From Clostridiales bacterium (GTDB taxonomy: Bacteria; Bacillota; Clostridia; Peptostreptococcales; Natronincolaceae), in contig JAAZJW010000080.1 of the NCBI GenBank assembly GCA_012800145.1, positions 1 to 5,589 on the forward strand: DNA of 5,589 nt. The letters are read 5' to 3'. The translations under genes were made by a program, and so were the position numbers. A model generated the notes under the pieces. It made no database searches and was not told where the DNA came from. It saw only the letters and a program-made list of their open reading frames with translations. This document shows positions 1 to 5,309 of the stretch, piece after piece (the first letter of the stretch is position 1; every line of letters begins with the position of its first letter).

Positions 1-88
1 CTGACCAACTGACCAACTGACCAACTGACCAACTGACCAACTGACTAACTGACCAACCGACCCCTGCCCAACTGACCAACCGACCAAC
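1..88. repeat. Degenerate 8-bp tandem repeat (CTGACCAA)n
   Basis: Five identical CTGACCAA units occupy 1-40. They are followed by CTGACTAA (41-48), CTGACCAA (49-56), a shortened 7-base unit CCGACCC (57-63), CTGCCCAA (64-71), CTGACCAA (72-79) and CCGACCAA (80-87). The array is open at the left edge, so its full length is unknown. It stops exactly at the TAA codon of the minus-strand EF-G-like gene, with the degenerate units nearest the gene and the perfect ones farthest away. This is the pattern expected of a slippage-expanded simple repeat. On the minus strand it reads TTGGTCAG and would lie in the 3' untranslated region of that gene. No hairpin-plus-T-run terminator is visible between the stop codon and the edge. 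There is no spacer structure, so it is not CRISPR. Confidence 0.95.
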
Positions 89-2161
89 TTATTTTTCTTC
101 TTCCTTAGCAGCTTCTATTACCTTTTCACTGATTGCTTGGGGTGCTTCCTCATATCTCATAAATTCCATGGAGAAATTGCCCCTGGCTTGGGTCATTGAC
201 CTCAGATCCGTTGCGTACTTAAACATTTCTGATTGAGGTGCTTCCGCAATCACTAACTGCATTCCCTTAGGCTGTGGTTCCATGCCTAAAATTCTACCTC
301 TACGTTTATTCAAATCACCCATCACATCACCCATGTAGTCTTCAGGCACCATTACTTCAACTTTTACAATGGGTTCCAACAGTACCGGGTTAGCCTCTTC
401 CATTCCTTTTCTAAATGCTAACGATGCCGCGATCTTAAATGCCATCTCCGAAGAGTCGACTTCGTGATAGGAACCGTCATATAATACAGCCTTGACGTTG
501 ACAACAGGATATCCCGCAAGTACTCCTGATTCCAAACATTCTCTTAATCCCTTTTCTACTGCAGGTATATAAGATTTCGGAACTGATCCGCCAAAAATTT
601 CTTCTTCAAATTCGAAATCGGTATCAGCAGGTTCAAAACGGATTTTAACGTCGCCGTACTGTCCGTGTCCTCCCGATTGTTTCTTATGCCTTCCTTGAAC
701 GTCGGATTTGCCCTTGATGGTTTCCCGATAAGGAACCTTAGGATCCCCCAGGGTAACATCTACACCGAATTTATTTTTCAGTTTACTTGTAATTATATTG
801 ATATGCAGTTCTCCCTGCCCGAAAATAAGGGTTTGCTTTACTTCCGGATTTCTTTCGAAATAGAATGAGGGGTCTTCTTCTGCCAAACGTTGAAGTCCCG
901 AACTGATTTTTTCTTCATCACCCTTTGATTTAGGTTCAATGCTCAATGCAAGTTGGGGTTTGATAAAATCTATACTGTCATATATAATAGGGTCGTTTAT
1001 ACTGCACAATGTATCTCCGGTATTGGTATACTGGAGCTTAGCAATGGACACAATGTCCCCTGCAAATGCTTCCTCGATTTCAATCTGGTTTTTCCCCCTC
1101 AACAAAAACAGGGAGCCGACTTTTTCTCTTTTATCCTTGTTTGTATTCAACACTTCCATATCCAACGCCAGCTTGCCGGATTTAATCTTTAAGAGAGAAA
1201 TTTTACCTACATAGGGGTCAACTATTGTTTTAAATACCTGAGCCGAAAAAGGTTCGTCCGGTTCCAGGGTTCTTTCGATAACCTCATCCCTATTTTCCGG
1301 ATTATAGCCTTCTCTTGCCGGTATATCCGCCGGCGAAGGTGAATAATGCACCAACATATCCAGCAAAGAGTGGGCACCTATATTTTTAGCGGAGGAACCG
1401 CATAAAACGGGAACTATGTCTCCGTTTACAATACCCTTTCTTAAACCTTCCTGAATTTCTTGTTCCGTGAAAGCCTCACCTTCAAAATATTTTTCCAACA
1501 AGGCCTCGTCGCTTTCCGCCACGGACTCTAAAAGCATTTCACGAATTGGTTCTACTTGTCCCATCAAATCTTCGGGTATAGGTTTTTCTGCATAACTTTT
1601 TCCGTCATATTCTTCTGCAACCATTTTTACAATATTTATATTGCCTACGAAATCTTCGTCTTTGCCGAGTGGAATTTGGAACGGAGTGACCTTATTGCCG
1701 AATTTCTCTTTTAGATCATTCAATACTTTATCAAAATCAATGTTTTCACGATCCATTTTATTGACAAAAATAAATGCGGGTTTTTCGTTATCTGTAACAA
1801 AGTCCCATGCCTTTTCCGTGCCTACTTCTATACTGTTCGAAGCATCTACTAAAATGACCGCCCCATCAGCAGCCTTCAAGGCACTTTGTACCTCACCTAT
1901 AAAGTCAAAATATCCGGGTGTATCCAGGATGTTAACTTTATGTTCCTGCCATTCTACCGGGATTGAAGATGTACCGATTGATATTCCTCTTGCAGTTTCT
2001 TCTTTATCAAAGTCCGAAACCGTGTTTCCATCCTCGATCCTGCCCATTCTATTAACTAATCCGGTAGAAAATAAAATGGCCTCCGCTAATGTTGTCTTGC
2101 CGGAACCCCCATGGCCCAAAAAAGCAACATTTCTAATGTGTTTCGCTTCATATACTTTCAA
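89..2161 (-). CDS. EF-G-like translation-factor GTPase (EF-G paralogue)
   Basis: This 690-residue protein has the full five-domain EF-G architecture, close to the family's usual length of about 690-700. The G domain holds GHGGSGKT (16-23), RGISI (58-62), DTPGYFDF (80-87), NKMD (134-137) and SSAK (256-259). Domain II follows at about 300-390, domain III at about 400-475, domain IV at about 479-600 with tip loops QSGGHGQYG (495-503) and GSYHEVDS (563-570), and domain V at about 600-672. Standard EF-G has AHIDAGKT and DTPGHVDF. Here the P-loop Asp is Gly and the catalytic His is Tyr84, the signature of the EF-G-like paralogue class rather than housekeeping FusA. Domain IV is intact, so ribosome binding is likely, but the exact role (translocation, recycling or stress) is not established from sequence. 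The start is TTG (2161-2159), 7 bases after AGGAGG (2169-2174); no upstream Met is needed because the P-loop begins at residue 16. It is a single, divergently transcribed gene. Confidence 0.93.
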   Translation of the reverse strand: MKVYEAKHIRNVAFLGHGGSGKTTLAEAILFSTGLVNRMGRIEDGNTVSDFDKEETARGISIGTSSIPVEWQEHKVNILDTPGYFDFIGEVQSALKAADGAVILVDASNSIEVGTEKAWDFVTDNEKPAFIFVNKMDRENIDFDKVLNDLKEKFGNKVTPFQIPLGKDEDFVGNINIVKMVAEEYDGKSYAEKPIPEDLMGQVEPIREMLLESVAESDEALLEKYFEGEAFTEQEIQEGLRKGIVNGDIVPVLCGSSAKNIGAHSLLDMLVHYSPSPADIPAREGYNPENRDEVIERTLEPDEPFSAQVFKTIVDPYVGKISLLKIKSGKLALDMEVLNTNKDKREKVGSLFLLRGKNQIEIEEAFAGDIVSIAKLQYTNTGDTLCSINDPIIYDSIDFIKPQLALSIEPKSKGDEEKISSGLQRLAEEDPSFYFERNPEVKQTLIFGQGELHINIITSKLKNKFGVDVTLGDPKVPYRETIKGKSDVQGRHKKQSGGHGQYGDVKIRFEPADTDFEFEEEIFGGSVPKSYIPAVEKGLRECLESGVLAGYPVVNVKAVLYDGSYHEVDSSEMAFKIAASLAFRKGMEEANPVLLEPIVKVEVMVPEDYMGDVMGDLNKRRGRILGMEPQPKGMQLVIAEAPQSEMFKYATDLRSMTQARGNFSMEFMRYEEAPQAISEKVIEAAKEEEK

Positions 2162-2168
2162 TGCCCTT

Positions 2169-2174
2169 CCTCCT
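2169..2174 (-). promoter_or_regulatory. Ribosome binding site deciding the TTG start of the EF-G-like gene
   Basis: On the minus strand the sequence GAGGAGGAAGGG (2175-2164) contains a perfect AGGAGG seven bases before the TTG codon at 2161. No ATG or GTG lies at a comparable distance in frame, so the TTG is the supported initiation codon. Confidence 0.85.
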
Positions 2175-2280
2175 CGCTATTTGTGCAACTGATTTTTGGA
2201 TTGTTAGTTGAAATATTCTATACAACTACTGTAAATCCTTTTTTATTTTCAGTAATTTTTAATTACATTAGTTACAAGAT

Positions 2281-2309
2281 ATTTTATATGACATGAATTC
2301 ATTCGTCAA
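2281..2309 (-). promoter_or_regulatory. Putative sigma-A promoter of the EF-G-like gene
   Basis: Read on the minus strand, TTGACG (2309-2304) and TAAAAT (2286-2281) each match the sigma-A consensus at five of six positions and are separated by exactly 17 bases. Transcription would start near 2274, giving a leader of roughly 110 bases before the TTG at 2161. The -35 box and spacer lie inside a palindromic repeat copy (2289-2308), so a dimeric protein binding the palindrome could control this promoter. That last point is inference. Confidence 0.6.
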
Positions 2310-2420
2310 TTATTATATAATGACAAATTCATTTATTGATTATCTGAATATAATAGCAAATTCATTTGCCGGTTACCCAACGATAATTGTTTAAGTGCAG
2401 CAGCGAATTCATTCGCCGGT
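2289..2420. repeat. Four related short palindromes centred on GAATTCATTC-like cores
   Basis: Four degenerate copies share an AAT-TC-ATT core flanked by complementary arms. Copy 1 is at 2289-2308 (TGAC, two extra bases, GAATTCATTC, GTCA). Copy 2 is at 2321-2339 and is imperfect. Copy 3 is GCAAAT-TC-ATTTGC at 2356-2369 and copy 4 is GCGAAT-TC-ATTCGC at 2403-2416. Copies 3 and 4 are perfect inverted repeats that differ by paired, compensating changes (A/T against G/C in both arms), and both are followed by CCGGTTACC or its equivalent (ending at 2377 and 2424). Centre-to-centre spacings are 30, 33 and 47 bases. They may be operators or a decayed REP-like/minisatellite family; sequence alone does not decide. 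Confidence 0.7.
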
Positions 2421-2671
2421 TACCTATATAATATTGGAAATAAGATGATTTAATATACCTATTTTTATCTTCGGTATAGTGTTCGGCACTGATATACGTC
2501 TACTGTATTAATCAATGTTATCCCACATTTTCCCACTAAAGCCGGTTTTCATATTTATTTCGAGCGACAAAACCTGGGACAAGGATACGGAATGTCCCGG
2601 AAATGTGCCCGGATATGTTTTTCTGTAGATAAAAATGTAGAAAAATATGGCTATTTGTATGAAAAAACTGA
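2421..2671. other. Non-coding stretch between palindromes and operon promoter
   Basis: No open reading frame with a ribosome binding site is present on either strand. The visible structures are a pair of CCCAC boxes ten bases apart (2522-2526 and 2532-2536; GTGGG on the minus strand) and the GGGACA/TGTCCC hairpin annotated separately. The rest (2421-2520 and 2605-2671) is AT-rich and shows nothing I can assign. Confidence 0.6.
2574..2600. repeat. Inverted repeat / hairpin CTGGGACA...TGTCCCGG
   Basis: CTGGGACA (2574-2581) pairs with TGTCCCGG (2593-2600), giving eight base pairs including one G-T wobble around an 11-base loop. No T-run follows on the plus strand, so it is not a standard intrinsic terminator for either flanking gene. 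The GGGACA...TGTCCC layout resembles dispersed REP-like elements that I recall from clostridial genomes. The loop here differs from the form I remember, so that identity is tentative. A second, similar word (AATGTGCCCGG, 2603-2613 area) follows immediately. Confidence 0.5.
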
Positions 2672-2705
2672 TTGACAATCCGAAAAAAATTACATATTCT
2701 ATAAT
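2672..2705 (+). promoter_or_regulatory. Putative promoter of the riboswitch-led operon
   Basis: A perfect TTGACA (2672-2677) stands upstream of the riboswitch. At the standard 17-base spacing the -10 is TATTCT (2695-2700, four of six matches). A perfect TATAAT (2700-2705) lies five bases further on, at 22-base spacing, which is too long for normal sigma-A use with this -35 box. Either way transcription would begin around 2707-2712, about 70 bases before the aptamer. The choice of -10 is uncertain. Confidence 0.5.
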
Positions 2706-2779
2706 TAGAAATTGTTGAATTTCCAGGCTTTGTCGCAAACGCAGGTATGTAAAAGTCCTGGTTATGACCGATGGTTTTT

Positions 2780-2857
2780 AAAATAGGGGGCAAGGAACCG
2801 TACGTTATAAATGGGTGCCTGACATACGGGGAGTTGGTGGCGCAACCGACCTAATTT
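2780..2857 (+). ncRNA. Cyclic-di-GMP-II riboswitch aptamer
   Basis: The 3' half reads GTTGGTGGCGCAACCGACC (2833-2851) and the middle reads ATGGGTGCCTGAC (2811-2823). Both match the conserved blocks of the c-di-GMP-II class, which I recall in the Clostridium acetobutylicum aptamer as GGGCACUUGAC and GUAGUGCAACCGACC. The helices form with covariation. P1 is AAAATAGG (2780-2787) with CCTAATTT (2850-2857), with one A-A mismatch. The central stem is GTGCC (2815-2819) with GGCGC (2839-2843). A long-range helix pairs CCGTA (2798-2802) with TACGG (2825-2829). Segment lengths between conserved blocks match the recalled reference. The ligand is c-di-GMP. The 3' strand of P1 overlaps the terminator stem, so ligand binding should permit transcription of the kinase operon (ON switch, inferred). 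Confidence 0.87.
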
Positions 2858-2886
2858 ATAAATAAATTATGAATTAGGTTTTTTTT
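2849..2886 (+). terminator. Intrinsic terminator forming the riboswitch expression platform
   Basis: ACCTAATT (2849-2856) pairs perfectly with AATTAGGT (2872-2879). The stem is extended by a U-G wobble and four A-T pairs (2858-2861 with 2867-2870), leaving a 5-base loop, and a run of eight T follows (2879-2886). Bases 2850-2857 are also the 3' strand of aptamer helix P1, so the two structures exclude each other. In the absence of c-di-GMP this hairpin should stop transcription before the kinase gene. Confidence 0.88.
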
Positions 2887-2956
2887 ATTTACATAAAGGA
2901 ATAAAATGGAACAAAATTATATATAATAAAGACGTTGTGAAATCTGATTTCTCATT

Positions 2957-2962
2957 AGGAGG
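2957..2962 (+). promoter_or_regulatory. Ribosome binding site of the histidine kinase gene
   Basis: A perfect AGGAGG lies seven bases upstream of the ATG at 2970 and fixes that start. It sits just downstream of a 13-bp palindrome, GAAATC-T-GATTTC (2939-2951). Confidence 0.85.
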
Positions 2963-2969
2963 ATAAATA

Positions 2970-4667
2970 ATGGATGTCCTGTTTAAAGATAAATCCGAAG
3001 AATCTAAAATCCTGTTTATATACAGATACATTTCCCTACTTATTACTTCAGTGTTCTATTTATTAAATCAGTTTGAACATACATTATTCAGAAAAATGTT
3101 TATTATAGGCTGCTTAACTGTGGCAACTGTAATACTGTCCTATCTTTATCTGGTGTTCGAAGATGCCGCCAACAAAATAAAAGTTCTCCTGTTCATAGAA
3201 ATTATCAGCAATTCAGTACTGCTTATACCGTCCGGAATGTTGGAAAGCCCTTTTATTTGGTATACATTGAACACAATATTAATATCTTCCCTTACTCTAA
3301 AAAAAATGTATTTATGGGCCAATATTTTTCTATATACAGTTGTTATAGGCTTTTTTTCATATGTATATAACGGCTATGAATTAGATATATCGGGTATTTT
3401 GGGTGAAAGGTCCGGCTTAATCCTTAGCATTGCAATAATAATAACCTTAGTGCAGGTGTTATCCGTATACATAAAACAAACAGAAATAGAAAGCAAGAAA
3501 CTCAAAAAGGCGAATAAGGAATTGCAGTTGGCAAACCAAAAAATCAAGGAATCCTTTGAACATATAAAAACATTATACCAGTCATTAGGTGTACTTTCCA
3601 ACAGGGGTAATATGGAAGGGCTGATAAATATATTATTTGATTACATCAAAAAGATTGTCAAGACCAACCTAGTTTTTTATTATGATATGTCGGATAGTCC
3701 TTACAAGGTTATTTCAAAAGACATTAAGGATGGGGCTGCTCTGATTGAAAAAGAAATATCGGATAAGTTAAACAGTATTTTGGAATCAAAAACTATTAAC
3801 GAAATATGTGTATCAAACGCCAGATATGCGGTTGTACCTATTGGGAATAGTCATCCATATTATGGAATATTAGGTTTTGAAATAGAAGATAGCAAGGAGG
3901 GACTACTACACAGGGACAGTATATACCATGTTCAATATCTTTCACAATTAATTTCTATAGCCATTGAAAAGATAGAACTGGAAGAGATGAGTGAAAGACT
4001 CATCATTTCAGAAGAACAAAACAGAATAGCCAACGAAATACATGACAGTGTATTTCAAAGGTTATTTAGCATGTCTTGCGGAATTTTTGCCCTGATGAAA
4101 AGGTTTCCCAAACTTCCGACCGACAAGGTTTTGGATGAATTAGAGCAGTTCAGGGAGGTCGTGGATGTTGTGATGAAGGATCTGAGGGATAAAATCTACG
4201 GATTGAGTTGGAAAAAATCAGGTCGAAATATTTTTATAACGGATATTAAGGGCTATATAGAAGACATCAAAAAATTCAACGAAGTAAATATTCCCTTTAC
4301 CGTAACGGGTAGCACCGAATTGTTGACCTGTAACCAGAAAAAGGCCCTATACAGGATAATCTGTGAAGGGGTTGGAAACGCGGTTCGCCATGGAGATGCC
4401 AAGAATATTGAGGTAAACCTTAATATTGACGCGGAATTTACAAGTCTCAATATCAGGGACGATGGCAGAGGTTTCGACGTTTCATTGTCCTGTAACAACA
4501 GAGGATTGGGTATTGAAAACATGTACCAACTCGCAGATTCGTTGGGGGGTTATTTAGAGATAGAAAGTGCCCTGGGGATCGGCACTAATGTGGAATTAGG
4601 CATACCGAACAGTGATTTTGTTTTAGACAAAGGGGGTTGTTTCAAACGGGAGGGGGAGATTTTATGA
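2970..4667 (+). CDS. Membrane sensor histidine kinase, HisKA_3 (NarL/LiaS/DegS-like) family
   Basis: This 565-residue protein begins with about six hydrophobic membrane segments (roughly 14-33, 43-63, 70-90, 94-110, 114-133 and 149-168). A basic linker and coiled coil (169-205) lead into a region at about 206-335 with the size and pattern of a GAF-type domain. The dimerisation/phosphoacceptor helix carries EEQNRIANEIHDSVFQRL (348-365), the HisKA_3 hallmark, with His358 as the likely phosphorylated residue. The ATPase domain shows an N box around Asn470 (EGVGNAVRHGDA), a DGRG motif at 498-501 and RGLGI (511-515) with GIGT (536-539). All catalytic motifs are present, so it should be active. It would autophosphorylate and pass phosphate to the regulator encoded immediately downstream, whose start overlaps its stop codon. 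The signal is unknown; the polytopic N-terminus suggests an envelope or membrane-borne cue. Expression is predicted to depend on c-di-GMP through the upstream riboswitch. Confidence 0.93.
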   Translation: MDVLFKDKSEESKILFIYRYISLLITSVFYLLNQFEHTLFRKMFIIGCLTVATVILSYLYLVFEDAANKIKVLLFIEIISNSVLLIPSGMLESPFIWYTLNTILISSLTLKKMYLWANIFLYTVVIGFFSYVYNGYELDISGILGERSGLILSIAIIITLVQVLSVYIKQTEIESKKLKKANKELQLANQKIKESFEHIKTLYQSLGVLSNRGNMEGLINILFDYIKKIVKTNLVFYYDMSDSPYKVISKDIKDGAALIEKEISDKLNSILESKTINEICVSNARYAVVPIGNSHPYYGILGFEIEDSKEGLLHRDSIYHVQYLSQLISIAIEKIELEEMSERLIISEEQNRIANEIHDSVFQRLFSMSCGIFALMKRFPKLPTDKVLDELEQFREVVDVVMKDLRDKIYGLSWKKSGRNIFITDIKGYIEDIKKFNEVNIPFTVTGSTELLTCNQKKALYRIICEGVGNAVRHGDAKNIEVNLNIDAEFTSLNIRDDGRGFDVSLSCNNRGLGIENMYQLADSLGGYLEIESALGIGTNVELGIPNSDFVLDKGGCFKREGEIL

Positions 4668-5281
4668 AGATACTCGTGGTAGACGATCATCCGCTCGTAC
4701 GCAGGGGCATAATATCTGCTTTATCTTTCGATGAGGAAATCAGTGATATTTTCGAAACGTCTACCGTTGATGAATCATTAAAAGTAATAGAGAATAAAAA
4801 ACCGGATCTGGCAATAGTAGATTTATATTTGGCAGATGCGGATGGATTAGAGATTGTATCGAAATGTAAGGACAAAAATGTAGATACCAAATTTATGATC
4901 CTGACATCGTCCTTAAGAAAAAATGATTTTCAGCGTTGTATGGAGGCGGAGGTTAACGGTTATATTCTCAAAGAAGCGTTTGCAGAAGACATTATATATG
5001 CCATAGGAGTAATATCAAGGGGGAAACAGTTTATAGACCCCGAGGTCATAAGATATCAAACAACAGTTGTATTGGAAAACGAGACTTTAAACGAGTTGAC
5101 CCCAAGGGAACATGATGTACTGGAGGAATTGGGAAAAGGGCTTAGTAATTACGAAATAGCGCAAAATCTTTACATCACCGAAAACACAGTAAAGAAACAT
5201 GTGAGCAGTATTTTGCTAAAACTGGATCTGACCCATAGAACACAAGCGGCATTGCTGGTTAACGGTTCAGTTAAAATATAA
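4664..5281 (+). CDS. NarL/FixJ-type response regulator with LuxR helix-turn-helix
   Basis: This 205-residue protein is the standard length for the family. The receiver domain (1-120) has the acidic pair Asp7-Asp8, phosphoacceptor Asp53 (AIVDLYL), Thr81 and Lys103, all the residues needed for phosphotransfer. The C-terminal LuxR-type DNA-binding domain (about 143-200) contains LTPREHDVLEELGKGLSNYE and the recognition helix region TENTVKKHVSSILLKL. I chose the ATG at 4664 because the protein then begins MKILVVDDHP as expected, a GGGAGGGGGAG Shine-Dalgarno stretch (4648-4658) precedes it, and it gives a 4-bp ATGA overlap with the kinase stop, typical of translational coupling. An in-frame TTG at 4637 would only add a nine-residue, unconserved tail. 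It is the cognate partner of the upstream kinase. Its target promoters are not identifiable here; the 28-base gap downstream has room for no separate promoter, so the next gene is cotranscribed. Confidence 0.93.
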   Translation: MKILVVDDHPLVRRGIISALSFDEEISDIFETSTVDESLKVIENKKPDLAIVDLYLADADGLEIVSKCKDKNVDTKFMILTSSLRKNDFQRCMEAEVNGYILKEAFAEDIIYAIGVISRGKQFIDPEVIRYQTTVVLENETLNELTPREHDVLEELGKGLSNYEIAQNLYITENTVKKHVSSILLKLDLTHRTQAALLVNGSVKI

Positions 5282-5309
5282 TTATATTTATAGGACGGGA
5301 GTGATAAAT

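Noticed and set aside
1..88. CRISPR array
   Set aside because: The repeat unit is 8 bases, directly adjoining, with no spacers.
1641..2192. Plus-strand ORF of 183 residues opposite the EF-G-like gene
   Set aside because: It is fully antisense to strongly conserved G-domain motifs; its length follows from the codon use of the real gene.
2508..2738. Minus-strand ORF of 76 residues with a hydrophobic centre
   Set aside because: It starts at TTG without a ribosome binding site, runs antisense through the putative promoter and the hairpin, and its hydrophobicity is what AT-rich non-coding DNA gives by chance.
2711..2886. T-box leader
   Set aside because: There is no TGGNACCGCG antiterminator motif, and the downstream genes are not aminoacyl-tRNA or amino-acid related; the c-di-GMP-II blocks explain the 3' part.
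2922..2927. TATAAT as a second, riboswitch-independent promoter for the kinase
   Set aside because: The hexamer 17 bases upstream (GAATAA) is not a -35 box; in such AT-rich DNA the word alone is weak evidence. If it were active it would bypass the riboswitch, so it is worth remembering.
4637..4663. Upstream in-frame TTG start for the response regulator
   Set aside because: It adds only a nine-residue tail not seen in the family; the ATG at 4664 has a Shine-Dalgarno stretch and gives the canonical MKILVVDDHP start.
5301..5303. GTG as start of the last gene
   Set aside because: It overlaps the GGGAGTGAT Shine-Dalgarno match that serves the TTG at 5310, and only a weak AGGA precedes it. It remains possible.
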